Shown piece after piece: positions 13,094-24,703 of a DNA stretch of 64,000 nt. The translations under genes were made by a program, and so were the position numbers. How positions within the stretch are numbered: the first letter of the stretch is position 1; every line of letters starts with the position of its first letter. This DNA comes from Plasmodium relictum (lineage: Eukaryota; Apicomplexa; Aconoidasida; Haemosporida; Plasmodiidae), in NCBI RefSeq assembly GCF_900005765.1, contig NC_041685.1:744001-808000 (forward strand). The letters are read 5' to 3'. The notes beneath the pieces are model-generated. The model saw only the letters and a program-made list of their open reading frames with translations. It was not told where the DNA came from and did no database searches.

Positions 13094-13510
13094 GTATACA
13101 ATCAGTACAAATTAAAAATATCATTATAAAGAAAATTGAAACAAAAAATATACAAGTTTAATCCTTAAAAGGATAAAGTATAAATATATATATATATTTT
13201 TATATTTTACATGATTTATACACATTGATTTGTTTAAATAACTCCAATATTCACGTATATTGCTTTTTTTTTTTTTTTTATTTAGAGTAATATTTTTTTG
13301 TCTATATATAATTGTGGAATTTTTCTAATTTTTAATCTGAAATATATTATCATTGAAGATTCTAAATATCATTTATGTATATGCATAAATTTTTTTTTTT
13401 TTTTTAATTAAGATATTCAAAGTATATATAATTAATTTTTTTTTTTTTTTTTAAAACATATATATACTTAAACTTTTTTTTTAAAAAAAGAAGTAATAAA
13501 TATTTAAACA
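11899..13510. other. AT-rich intergenic sequence upstream of SAM synthetase
   Basis: 1.6 kb with several long poly-T tracts and (TA)n stretches, as expected for the promoter and 5' leader of a highly expressed housekeeping gene. The antisense frame at 12275-12502 has no recognisable homology and is not called. Confidence 0.7.
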
Positions 13511-14719
13511 ATGAGTCAATTAAAAATTAAAAGAGGAAACTTTTTGTTTACTTCAGAATCAGTTAATGAAGGGCACCCCGATAAAATATGTGATCAGATT
13601 TCTGATGCAATTTTAGATGCTTGCTTAAGAGAAGATCCAGATAGTAAAGTTGCTTGTGAAGTATGTGCAAAAAAGAATTTCATTTTTATATTTGGTGAAA
13701 TAACAACTAAAGCTAAGGTTGATTATGATAAAATTGCAAGAGATGTTTTAGAACACATTGGTTATGATGATGAAAGTAAAGGATTAGATTATAAAACGGC
13801 AAAAATTAAAGTCTCTGTTGATGAACAATCACCTGATATAGCTCAGTGTGTTCATGAAAATAAATCACCAGAATTAATTGGTGCAGGAGATCAAGGAATA
13901 ATGTTTGGTTATGCAACAGATGAAACTGAAAATTATATGCCTTTAACACATCATTATGCTACATTATTAGGAAAAAGATTAACAGAAGTTAGAAAATTAG
14001 GAATTCTACCTTATTTAGGTCCAGACGGAAAAACACAAATAACTATTGAATATAAAAATAAAGGTAGTTGTGGTGGTCATATGGAACCCTTACGTGTTCA
14101 TACAGTTTTAATATCAACACAACATTCAGAAAATATAAAACATGAACAATTAAAATTAGATTTAATGGAGAATGTAGTTAAATATGTAATACCTGAAAAG
14201 TTATTAGATAAAGATACTTTATATTATTTGAATCCCTCTGGAAAATTTGTTCTAGGTGGTCCAGCAGCTGATGCTGGATTAACAGGAAGAAAAATTATCT
14301 GTGATACATATGGAGGATGGGGTGCACACGGAGGAGGCGCGTTTTCAGGAAAAGATGCTTCAAAAGTAGATCGTTCAGCAGCTTATTATTTACGTTATAT
14401 AGCAAAATCACTTGTTGCTAATAAATTTTGCAGAAGAGTTTTAGTTCAAGCATCTTATTCTATTGGAATAGCAAATCCAATTTCCTTGAACGTTAATTCT
14501 TATGGGACTGTTAGCACAGGATATACTGATTATGATTTAGAACAAATCATCTTACGCAATTTTGATCTTAGACCAGGATATATTATTGAAGAATTGAAAT
14601 TAAAACAACCAATCTTTTCAAAAACATCATCATATGGCCACTTTGGTAGAAATGAAGATTCTTTCACGTGGGAAGGAGTTAAAGATCTAACTCATGAGAA
14701 AAATGTTTTAAAAAATTGA
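13511..14719 (+). CDS. SAMS: S-adenosylmethionine synthetase (methionine adenosyltransferase)
   Basis: Intronless, 402 residues, the usual full length. It makes S-adenosylmethionine from methionine and ATP in the cytosol, supplying methylation and polyamine pathways. The N-terminal ATP/methionine motif [20 protein letters not shown] starts at residue 17. The hexapeptide GAGDQG is at 124-129 and the glycine-rich nonapeptide GGGAFSGKD at 274-282, preceded by [17 protein letters not shown]. All catalytic motifs look intact. The ATG at 13511 begins the conserved N-terminus ([20 protein letters not shown]). It is one of the most conserved genes here and anchors the synteny. Confidence 0.98.
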   Translation: MSQLKIKRGNFLFTSESVNEGHPDKICDQISDAILDACLREDPDSKVACEVCAKKNFIFIFGEITTKAKVDYDKIARDVLEHIGYDDESKGLDYKTAKIKVSVDEQSPDIAQCVHENKSPELIGAGDQGIMFGYATDETENYMPLTHHYATLLGKRLTEVRKLGILPYLGPDGKTQITIEYKNKGSCGGHMEPLRVHTVLISTQHSENIKHEQLKLDLMENVVKYVIPEKLLDKDTLYYLNPSGKFVLGGPAADAGLTGRKIICDTYGGWGAHGGGAFSGKDASKVDRSAAYYLRYIAKSLVANKFCRRVLVQASYSIGIANPISLNVNSYGTVSTGYTDYDLEQIILRNFDLRPGYIIEELKLKQPIFSKTSSYGHFGRNEDSFTWEGVKDLTHEKNVLKN

Positions 14720-15416
14720 AAAAAAAGAAAAAAGAAAAGCATATATATTTATTAAAATGATTAAATAAGAAATTTCATTTTATATCACAAAAAAATATTA
14801 TTAACTTCTATAACAGAATTAAAATTAATAATCCAAGAGAAAAAAAAAGTTAATGTCTCAATTTTTAATTTTTTTTTTCATTATTTTATTCTTACCATCT
14901 AATTATTAATATAACATTTATAAGAAAATTAATCTTCTCAAAAAAAAAAAAAAATATATTTTCTTTTTTATTTAACTTTATTTTTTTTTTTTTTTGTTAC
15001 CTTATGAATGTTAAGTTTAATAATTAAATAATATTAAGACGTCGTTTTTTATAATGTGCATTTTTTAATAAAGTTTATTTTATTAAATATATATATTAAG
15101 GCAAATTAATATAGCAAATTTGTAGTTTAATTCTTTTAAAATCATTTAATAAATTTTAAGATATGCATAATTGCGTATCTTGAATTATTTTGTGTATATA
15201 CGCTTTTTTTTTTTTTTTTTTATTATTATATCCTAAAATTTTACAAATTTTTTTTTAATTATATTAAAATATGAAAATAAAAGTGTATAGCAGAACTAAT
15301 ATTTTGAAAGAATTTTTTTTTTCATAGAACTCGTTTTTTTTTATAATATTGTTTATAGAAATAAAATATTATTGCTTTTGCCTTTTACTTATTCATAAAA
15401 GAAAAATATCACAAAA
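14720..15416. other. AT-rich intergenic sequence
   Basis: Contains the SAMS 3' region and the upstream region of the secreted protein gene. Only A/T-rich non-coding sequence is seen. Confidence 0.7.
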
Positions 15417-17746
15417 ATGATTAAAAAAATTTTAGTTGTAGCATTTTATTTTTTATATCTTAGTAGTTGCGAAAAATTTAGAGTTTATGAGAATTTTGAT
15501 AACAGATTTTTGCAAAGCAAAATTAATGTTCTTACATGGTTAACTAATGTGTAAAATAATTTAAAAGAAAAATAAATTTTCATATGAAATAGATATTAAC
15601 ATATTTTAATAAAAATTTTATATTACAAATTTTGAATAAAATATTTCCTGTCTATACTAATTATTATTAAATATAATTTTATTTATATAACAAACTACAT
15701 AATATCATTATATTAATAATAGGAAGAGATATTTTTTTTAAAAAATTAAAAAAAAAGAATTAATTTAATCATAATTTTTTATCTTCAGATTATATCCATC
15801 TCAAAACCCTAAATATTTCAAGAAACACTTAGATTATAGTAAATGAAAAAAATTATATATATATCTTATTTTTTTGTTTCTCTAATTTTAAGAATTTTTA
15901 TAATTTTATTTGTATATATTTATCAGGAGGGTAATTTTATTAAAGATATATAAATGATACAGAAATAAAATACATTTATATTATGTAAAAAAAAAAAGTT
16001 AACATTTTTTTTTTTTAAATTTAATGAAAGTTGTCGTGAATATTTTTTGAAACCATCGTATGAACCAATTGATTTAAGTAAAAATATATCATAATGTTTA
16101 TTTTTTTTTTAAAATATTATATTTTATATATATATTTATAATGAAATATATTTTATAAGACAATGGATGGTTACAAACTAATAATTGGACTATCAATAAT
16201 GAAGATGCTATAATAGAATATATGGGAAAAGAGAGTTGTAGAGAACCTGTATGAAATATTATTAAAATTGTGAAAAATATTCATATATATATATACGACG
16301 CATTTTCTATATTTTTATAATACCTTTAAATTTTTTCAGAATCATCCTTTTCCTTTTGGATGGTTAGACAATAGGTTATGATATATTAAAATATATATAT
16401 ATAAATCTATTTTTTTACAATTCTATAAATATTTCTATTCTCAAAAATAAAACAGAATGACTACTCGAACATCTCTAATTAAAAAAGATTTTTTTTGTAA
16501 AGTAATATTATAATAGTATATTTAAAAAAATGAAAATTTTAACTTTTCTATATAATTTTTTTTTTTTTATTAGAAAACAATAGCTCAACTGGAAGTTCAA
16601 ATAAATGATGCACAAACATGTGGTTTTATTTTTCGAGTTATCGGTGAAAGAAATTATTGGGCATTGATAATAGATAATAGAATACTAAAATTAGTTCGCA
16701 TCAAAGAAGGTGAATTAATAATACTGAAAGGTTAAATTTTTTTTTTTTTTTAATATATAATTATATAAAAGGATATGGCATATTTTATTTTTTTTTTCTA
16801 ATAAAAGGTATTTTATTGTAATGATATTATGTATATTTTAATATAGAATTTAAAGAGTTAAAAATAAAAAATAATGAATGGTATATTTTATTCGTTCAAG
16901 AAATTATAAAGGATATCAAAGTTAGAGGCGGAATATATGGAGATCTTTCTATTGATTATCTTAGAAAAAGTGAAGATGAGTCCGAATATAATGAAAATAA
17001 ACAAGTATAATTAACGTAAAAAAAAACTTTTTTTTTTTTATATTTTATGTAATAATTTATTATTTATTTTAGTTTCTTTTTTTCATAAAAATTGTGTTTT
17101 CCTCTTATAAAACATTATATTTCTGTATTTTACAAAAAAACATAAAATTTTTTTCTGTAAATATATATTTTCTTATACGGTTTGCTTTTTATTTAGAATA
17201 TTTCTATAATTTTATAAGTTATTCTTTGTATAAATTTACCTATTCATATTTACAGGGTTCTGTTGGATTGATAGCTAGTAAAGGAAATTGCAAATTCAGA
17301 AATATAGTAATAATATGAATATAAAATCAGAATTTATCTTGTACACGTTTTTATAAAATGATTAAATAAAAAAAAAAAAATTTTTTTTATTAGATTTTAC
17401 GAGGTAAGAAATGGAGCTTAGAATACGAAATGTTAAAAAAATCAAAAAGTTCATTGTTATATGATATTGAAGAAATAGAAAATTTGTACGACAATACCAA
17501 AGGTAATTATTATTAAACATCATAAGAAATATATAAAAAGTATAATTCAACTTTATATTTACATGCGTATACTTACATATCTATATGCTTTTTCTTTTTT
17601 TTTTAATTAATTTTAAAAAAAATATATGTTTTATATTATGTACTGTTTTTAAATATTTTTCTAATTTAGAATGGTGCCCTAAAGCATCTTTATGTTCAAA
17701 AAAAAGGCATGAAATAATAGATTTTTACGATAAAACTAATATTTAA
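15417..17746 (+). CDS. Secreted protein with LamG/concanavalin A-like core, 12 exons
   Basis: Exons by eye: 15417-15550, 15789-15838, 15927-15930, 16031-16077, 16160-16248, 16340-16374, 16456-16501, 16574-16730, 16847-17004, 17256-17306, 17394-17502 and 17670-17746. They give 318 residues in one frame. The 4-nt third exon is required to keep phase. The first 18-20 residues (MIKKILVVAFYFLYLSS) are a signal peptide, and no other membrane segment is present. The core has the ConA-like jelly-roll pattern: a WTINNEDAIIEYMG strand, TCGFIFRVIGERNYWALIID, LVRIKEGELIIL, NNEWYILFV, and GSVGLIASKGNCKFRNI. These match the GFIFR..NYYAL..D / WY.L.V / G.VGL.....A.F.N. layout of LamG-type folds. Cysteines come in likely disulfide pairs near the end (WCPKASLC). 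The ligand is unknown. It is probably exported or on the parasite surface. Confidence 0.75.
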
Positions 17747-17996
17747 ATATGTATTTTGTAAAAAAGAGAAAAAACAAATACATATTTGAATTTTTTTCCA
17801 GATAATCCTTTTGATTTATTTACTTTATTTTATTTTTTATAATTATTATTTTTTTTTTTTTTATTATTATTTTTTTTTTTTTTTATATTTTATATTTTGT
17901 TATAAAGGTACTATTCTAAAAAAAAAAAAGTGGAATTTTCATAATAAATGGAGCAAATAGCATACATAAAAACTTTTTTTGTTAACACACGACAAT

Positions 17997-19241
17997 ATGC
18001 TTGTTTTTTTTATTTTGTTTTTAATATTACTATTAACTAAAATAAAACTTTGTAGCACAACTAATGTATTATTTATTTTTAAACTTTCTAAAATGAAAGG
18101 ACATATTATTGGTTTGTCTATTGATAATTATGATTCTTATTTATACAACATCGTACAATTTTTGCATAAAGTGAATAATATTTAGCTAGTAGTTATAAAA
18201 TCAAATAGAATATATTTTAATGAATTTATGAAAAAATTAATAATATTATTATGTAATCATATTATGGAAATAATGTAATAAATACCTAAAACAGTTATAG
18301 AAATTAAAAAAAAAAATTGATATACCATTTTTAGGAATATGCTATAGTTATAAATTAATTTGTTATTTTTATGGATGTGTAATAAAAAAAGTAAAATACA
18401 TATTTCATGGTAATACAAATATAATTAATATATGTAAATATACAAATGGAGTAAATGAATTATTTACTAATATTAATGGTAAGCTTAAAGCAGTTTATTA
18501 TATATCTTTAAAATTAAGTAAGCGTACTAATAATGTTTTATATATAACTTGTTACTCTAGTTATTTGAATGAATACATAGTGATGGACATAAAGCATAAA
18601 TATTTACCATACCATACTGTCCAATATTTCCCTAAATTAGTAGAAAGAAAACTTTAGTTTTTTTTTTTTAATTTTATAAAAATTATATTAAGATACAATA
18701 AATGTAAAGATTTTCTTTTAATATTTCAAAGCATAAGCTATAAGAATCTTACGTAGAAAATTTAGAAAAAAAAGAAGAAAAGAAATTTAAATGGAAACTA
18801 AATATCTTAAAAGTTATTAATGAAAAAAAATATATTCCATTTCTTACGAAATATTTAAAAGTATGTTTTATAATGATGATGATATAATTAACTGGCTTGA
18901 TATCAATAATGAAATTTTGCATAGAAATAAAAAAGAAGAAAATGTAAATAATGAAAGTCCCTACAAAAATTATATTTGATAAAGAAATTTTAAATAATAC
19001 AAAATTTTCTTACATGGGAAACAATGAAGGATTCTTAAGTGAGGTTATAAGGTATTATTTAGAAGAAAACAATAATATTAGTTTAAATAATATTATCTTT
19101 GATTTAAAGAAAAATCAAGAAACATATGAAGTTAATTATGTAAATGAGAAAAACGATTATATAGTTTGTCATCTAAAAGAAAGGATTTTTTTTTTTTTTT
19201 TCGAAGATTTTTATTGGTGTAGGTATGGACATTACAATTAA
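17997..19241 (+). pseudogene. Degraded PABA synthase (aminodeoxychorismate synthase) gene
   Basis: Remnants in successive frames follow the order of a pabA-pabB fusion. First comes the glutamine-amidotransferase start (IDNYDSYLYNIVQFLHKV), which runs into stops near 18183. Next, in another frame, is VVIKSNRIYFNEFMKK, where the ISPGPG loop is lost. Another shift then brings IPFLGICYSYK around 18315, a degraded form of the nucleophile elbow GICLGHQ. A frame ending VQYFPKLVERKL near 18655 replaces VQFHPES, so the catalytic His and Glu are gone although the Cys remains. A last open stretch, 18951-19241, has FSYMGNNEGFLSEVIRYYLEE, like the start of the pabB half. The chorismate-binding C-terminal domain is not found before PGK. 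Several frame breaks plus lost active-site residues argue for real decay rather than sequencing error. In P. falciparum the gene at this position, between SAMS and PGK, is PABA synthase. Confidence 0.85.
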
Positions 19242-20285
19242 AAGTAATGATAAGTAAGAGTATAATGAAATGATTCTAAAATTTATAAATTTAATAAAAT
19301 CAATTAGGTAATATATATATACTTTAAAAATAGCTATAACCATTTTATTTATTTTTTTTATTTGTTATATATCATTTTTTTTTTAAATTCTTATTTAAAA
19401 GAATACCACAATACTAATGTGGAATACTGCTTTGAATGGAAGATACTTGCCTTTTCTTTTTTTAAAGAGATTTGTAGATTTGTTTCATTTTTATTTTTTT
19501 TTAACTTTTTCTTTTATTTTAATGAAAATAAAGAAAATTTATTTTCACTTAATGAAATATCATTAAATATATGATTACATAAATTTCACTTTATATTTAG
19601 TATGTGAAATTTTTGTCAATGTTACGTTTTACTGGATAAAGTCATATTTTTCAGTTAATAACATATATAATAGAATTTATTAATGTGTTTCTATTAGTTA
19701 TCAATTTAATTTTAATTAATGAAATAATTTATATATAAGCTAAAACTCATTCAATATTTAAAGTTTTTTAAAAAAGAATTTTAGAATTTTTAATTTGAAG
19801 TAAATTTTGCGTAAGTATAAAATATTAATGCACTAAAATATGATAAATATATGTACATATTTAACTCCCTAAACATAAAATTATTATAAAAAAAATATAT
19901 ATATAAAATACTACAAAATAATTTCATTAAATCGAATATAAAATATTGTAATACTATAAAATTATATTCATTTAAAAAAAGAAAAAAATATATCCTCATA
20001 AAAAGTTTTATATATTAAAAATATAAAACAAAATTTGAATCTTTAAAAAGAAGTTTTATAAAAGTATAATTTTCATCACAAATAATAAAAAAATTCTTTA
20101 AAGGAAAAATTAAAATCAAGTATTTTTTTTTTTTGTTATTAATAATACTGAAATATATATATATATATATATATATATTTTTTTAATATATAAGATTTAT
20201 ATATATATTATTCATAATAAACTGTTCATAATATATATATAATGAATATAGAAATTTTTTCAAATTTTACAGAAAACTAGAGAAA
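19242..20285. other. AT-rich sequence between the pseudogene and PGK
   Basis: Would hold the pabB catalytic half in species with an intact gene, but I see no convincing trace. The small open frame at 19362-19574 has no recognisable motif. Its 3' part is the PGK upstream region with (TA)n near 20155-20175. Confidence 0.6.
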
Positions 20286-21536
20286 ATGATAGGAAATAAA
20301 TTAAGTTTAACTGACGTAAAAGAGATAAAAAACAAGAAAGTTTTATTAAGAGTTGATTTTAATGTGCCAATAGAAAATGGAATAATTAAAGATAATACAA
20401 GAATTACTGCAACATTACCAACAATTAATTATTTAAAAAAGGAAGGCGCATCAAAAATTATATTAATATCTCATTGTGGTAGACCAGATGGTTTAAAGAA
20501 TTTAAAATATACATTAAAACCAGTTGCTGAAAATTTAAAGAATTTACTTGGTGAAGATGTATTATTCTTGGATGACTGTGTAGGAAAAGAAGTAGAAAAA
20601 AAGATTAATGAAGCAAAGGAAAATTCAGTTATTTTATTAGAAAATTTACGATTTCATATAGAAGAAGAAGGAAAAGGAGTAGATGAAAATGGCAACAAAA
20701 TAAAAGCAAAACCAGAAGATGTTGAAAAATTTCAAAATAGTCTTACAAGATTGGGTGATATTTTTATTAACGATGCATTTGGTACAGCTCATCGACCTCA
20801 CAGTAGTATGGTTGGAATAAAATTGAACGTAAAAGCTTCCGGATTTTTAATGAAAAAAGAATTAGAATATTTTAGTAAAGCATTAGAAAATCCTCAAAGA
20901 CCATTCTTAGCTATTTTAGGTGGAGCAAAAGTATCTGATAAAATTCAATTAATTAAAAATTTATTAGACAAAGTTGATAGAATGATCATAGGTGGTGGTA
21001 TGGCATATACCTTTAAGCATGTTTTAAATAAAATGAAAATTGGAAGTTCATTATTTGATGAAGCAGGAAGTAAAATAGTAGAGGATATTATGAAGAAAGC
21101 AAAAGAGAAAAATGTACAAATTTATTTACCTGTAGACTTTAAAGTAGCAGATAAGTTTTCTAATGATGCCAATACAAAAATAGTAACAGAAGAAGAAGGA
21201 ATAGAAGATAATTGGATGGGTATGGATGCTGGTCATAAAACTATTGAAAATTATAAAGAAGTAATTTTGGGATCAAAAACTATTATATGGAATGGACCAC
21301 AAGGTGTTTTTGAAATGCCTAATTTTGCGAGAGGGAGTATTGAATGTCTTAATCTTGTTGTTGAAGCTACAAAAAGAGGAAGCATTTCTATTGTAGGAGG
21401 TGGTGATACAGCTTCATTAGTTGAACAGCAAAAAAAGAAAAATGAAATTAGTCATGTATCTACAGGAGGAGGGGCATCACTTGAGCTTTTAGAAGGAAAA
21501 CAATTACCAGGGGTACAAGCATTATCTAACAAATAA
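20286..21536 (+). CDS. PGK: Phosphoglycerate kinase
   Basis: Intronless, 416 residues, full family length. Cytosolic glycolytic enzyme that transfers phosphate from 1,3-bisphosphoglycerate to ADP. The substrate motif LLRVDFNVP is at residues 20-28, ISHCGRP at 61-67, the basic-patch stretch ENLRFH near 120, GGAKVSDKI near 213-221, GGGMAYTF near 236, and the nucleotide-binding GGGDTASLV near the C-terminus. All appear intact. There is no organelle signal, consistent with the single cytosolic PGK of Plasmodium. It sits downstream of the PABA synthase remnant on the same strand. Confidence 0.98.
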   Translation: MIGNKLSLTDVKEIKNKKVLLRVDFNVPIENGIIKDNTRITATLPTINYLKKEGASKIILISHCGRPDGLKNLKYTLKPVAENLKNLLGEDVLFLDDCVGKEVEKKINEAKENSVILLENLRFHIEEEGKGVDENGNKIKAKPEDVEKFQNSLTRLGDIFINDAFGTAHRPHSSMVGIKLNVKASGFLMKKELEYFSKALENPQRPFLAILGGAKVSDKIQLIKNLLDKVDRMIIGGGMAYTFKHVLNKMKIGSSLFDEAGSKIVEDIMKKAKEKNVQIYLPVDFKVADKFSNDANTKIVTEEEGIEDNWMGMDAGHKTIENYKEVILGSKTIIWNGPQGVFEMPNFARGSIECLNLVVEATKRGSISIVGGGDTASLVEQQKKKNEISHVSTGGGASLELLEGKQLPGVQALSNK

Positions 21537-22569
21537 AAAGAAAAAAAAGCAAAGCATGTACATATATATATATATATATATATTTAGGTCTGTATCAAAA
21601 GAAATGAACCTAAATGATAATTAAAAAATAATATATTTATTATCATTAAATTCATGTTTTATTTATAATTTTATTTCAATTAATAAAAACTCTGATCTTT
21701 TTAATTCTAATATTTCTTCTAAATAAAACATAAATTTATAAACATTCAAGATAACAAAAATTTAGTTGAATTATAATTATTTCATATAATATAAAAAAAT
21801 AACTAAATTCAAATTATAGTTACTCTCTATTTTTCTCTTTTTTATTTTATTAAACACAAAAATACTAGAGCATTATAATACAGTATATTTATAAAATAGT
21901 ATGCCTAAACATTAATTTTTTTTTAAACACACAATTAATAAAACATTTGATATTAAATTCATTTAGATATATATAAAAAAAAAAAAAAAAAAAAAAAAGA
22001 ACTAAAAAGAATTAAAAAGAACAAAAGGAGAGAAAAAAAAAATATACTTAGTACCGTAATACTTTGCACAATAAAAAAATATATATTATACTAATTTTTT
22101 TTATAATACTATTGCTTTAATCCAATTAATATTGTTTTGTTCTTTTTTTTACTTTTTTTATTTTTTTATTGTATAAATGATTTTTTATGTAGAAAAATTA
22201 ATATCTTCATTAACTTTAAAAATTATTTATATATTAGAATGATAATGATCCCCCTGTATCTACTAAAAAATGCAAATTTTTTCATAAATTTTTTTGAGCA
22301 AATAACATCTAAATTTAAATATAAGTTTTAAAAAAAGATTTTGAATAAATCACATAAATTTTAAGGTAAATTAAAAAAATTTTTTTTTTTTGAATAAAAA
22401 AAAAAATTTTAGATAACTCTTTGAACTTTTCTTTTAAATTTTAATATTTTATCTCTATTATTTAATTTAATTCTTTTACTCTAAATTAAAAATACAAAGG
22501 AACAATTTTATTAGAGACATTTTCTAATAAAGCTCTACCACGTAGAATTTTACTTGGATATTACAAAAA
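21537..22569. other. AT-rich intergenic sequence
   Basis: PGK 3' region and upstream region of glutamine synthetase. It has a (TA)n tract near 21560 and long A runs near 21975 and after 22010. The open frame at 22137-22331 is Phe/Ile-rich low complexity and is not called. Confidence 0.65.
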
Positions 22570-24030
22570 ATGAGTAAGAATATAAGATGTAAAATAATAT
22601 AAAAAAAAAAAAAAAAAAATACATTTTATTATATATATATACATGAAAGTAAAATATATTATAATAGTGTAATATACATATATATAACAATCAGTATGTG
22701 CATATATGCGTAACAAATAATGATGAGTTGTATTCTAAATAGTTTATTATTAATAGTTATTTCCTATATTTTAATATATTTTGCTTTATTTTTAAATATT
22801 TTTCAAGCATAACCTTTTTTTTTTTTTTATGTAACATTAAACAGAATCTGTATGTTTTTCTAATAGTTTTGAACTCTTTGAGTTTATAAATGATAAGAAG
22901 AATGATGTAGAAATAGTTGCATGTATTATTAGCAATCTTTTAGGAAGCTTTTATAAATGCTTTTTTTATGTTAGTGAAATTACTTTAAATAAATTAGAAA
23001 AAGGGTTTCCTTTTGATTCATCATCAATTAAATTATGTTCTGATACAGAACTTAGCGATTTTTATCTTAAAATAGACTGTCAAACTTGCTATATTGAAGA
23101 ATGTGGAGGGAGAAATGTTTTAAACGTCTTAGGTGATATTAAAAGATATAATGGATTTGACTATTATAAGTGCCCTAGAACTATCTTAAAAAAAGCTTGC
23201 GATTTCATTAAAAAAAAAGGAGTAGCTGATAATGTTTTTATAGGTAATGAACTAGAGTTTTTTATATTTGATAAGGTGAATTATTCTTTAGATGAATATA
23301 ATTCTTATCTAAAAATATATGATAGAGAATCCTTTTGCTGTAAAAATGATTTATCTGAAGTATATAAACAAAATAATATTAATAAATATGAAGGATGTGA
23401 GGAATCATCTTCTTTTAATAATTACCTAAATGATGATAGTAAAAAAGTAAAAAAGAAGTGTGGTTATTTTATAACGGATCCTTATGATACTTCCAATATA
23501 ATTAAGCATAAGATATGTCGGGATTTAAACAATTTAAATATTAATGTGCAAAGATATCATCATGAAGTATCTACAAGTCAACACGAACTATCATTAAAGT
23601 ATTTTGATGCATTAAAAAATGCTGATAATATATTTATAGCAAAGCATGTTATCAAAAAAATTGTTAACACTTTTAATAGAACGGCTACCTTTATGCCTAA
23701 ACCTATAGTTAGTGATAATGGAACTGGTTTACATTATAATATTTCTCTTTGGAAAGATAATAAAAACATTTTTTTTATTGATGATCCATCTACCTTTTTT
23801 TTATCTAAAGAAGCTTTTTATTTTATGAATGGAATAATAAAGCATTCAAAGGCATTGCAAGCTTTCTGTAATTCAACTATGAATTCTTATAAAAGATTAG
23901 TACCCGGTTTTGAAACATGTCAAAATTTATTTTACTCTTTTGGGTCAAGAAGTGCTGTTATAAGGTTATCATTAATCAACTATGATAATCCTTCAGAAAA
24001 AAGAATTGAATTTAGACTTCCAGATAATTC

Positions 24031-24202
24031 CAATTCTCCACATTTAATCACCGCTGCTATTATTTTAGCAGGGTATGATGGAATTAAATCAAAAGATCAA
24101 CCATTAGTTCCCCGATACTTGCAATTCTCCACATTTAATCACCGCTGCTATTATTTTAGCAGGGTATGATGGAATTAAATCAAAAGATCAACCATTAGTT
24201 CC
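24031..24202. repeat. Perfect 81-bp direct duplication with 10-bp spacer in glutamine synthetase
   Basis: Copy 1 is 24031-24111 and copy 2 is 24122-24202, identical base for base. They are separated by CCGATACTTG, which is not part of the repeat. The 91-bp offset is not a multiple of three, so it breaks the coding frame. Confidence 0.96.
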
Positions 24203-24489
24203 TCTTGAAAATAGAGATGATCAATTCTTTATATCAAGCATATTTTATAATTATGTTGAAAATTCAGAGAAATTTAAAACACTTACACATGCTTTGTCGG
24301 ATTATGATTCTATGCATAATTTAAAGGATTCCCCAAATTTTCACAATTTTTTTAAATGTAAAGAACCAGAAATGATTTCTTTTTCTCTTGCAGAAAGTTT
24401 AGAAGCACTTGAAAAAGATCATGATTTTTTAACTGCCGATAATATTTTTACAGAGGTTAGAAAGAAATAAAATAAAATTAAAATTCATA

Positions 24490-24703
24490 TAAAATATGTA
24501 GTTATATATATATATAAAGAAAAAAAAGGAAAAATTATAATATTATTAAATACATAATGTATAAATATATATTTACAATATGGGAAAAATATTATTTAAA
24601 ATATGTAGTTATATATATATATAAAGAAAAAAAAGGAAAAATTATAATATTATTAAATACATAATGTATAAATATATATTTACAATATGGGAAAAATATT
24701 ATT
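24490..24703. repeat. Perfect 107-bp tandem duplication in the last intron of glutamine synthetase
   Basis: Copies at about 24490-24596 and 24597-24703 are identical, each running from TAAAATATGTAGTTATATAT to the GGGAAAAATATTATT block. They lie in the proposed intron between the exons ending at 24455 and starting at 24862. Confidence 0.94.

Noticed and set aside
17094-17318. Separate small gene at 17094-17318
   Set aside because: Its 3' half is exon 10 of the secreted protein (GSVGLIASKGNCKFRNI); the 5' half is intron read-through.
19362-19574. 70-codon plus-strand frame between the PABA synthase remnant and PGK
   Set aside because: No chorismate-binding motif could be recognised; ends in Phe-rich low complexity. 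Not counted as part of the pseudogene.
24031-24703. CRISPR-like or mobile-element repeats in glutamine synthetase
   Set aside because: Only two copies each, no regular spacers, no terminal inverted repeats or target-site duplications; simple local duplications or assembly errors explain them.
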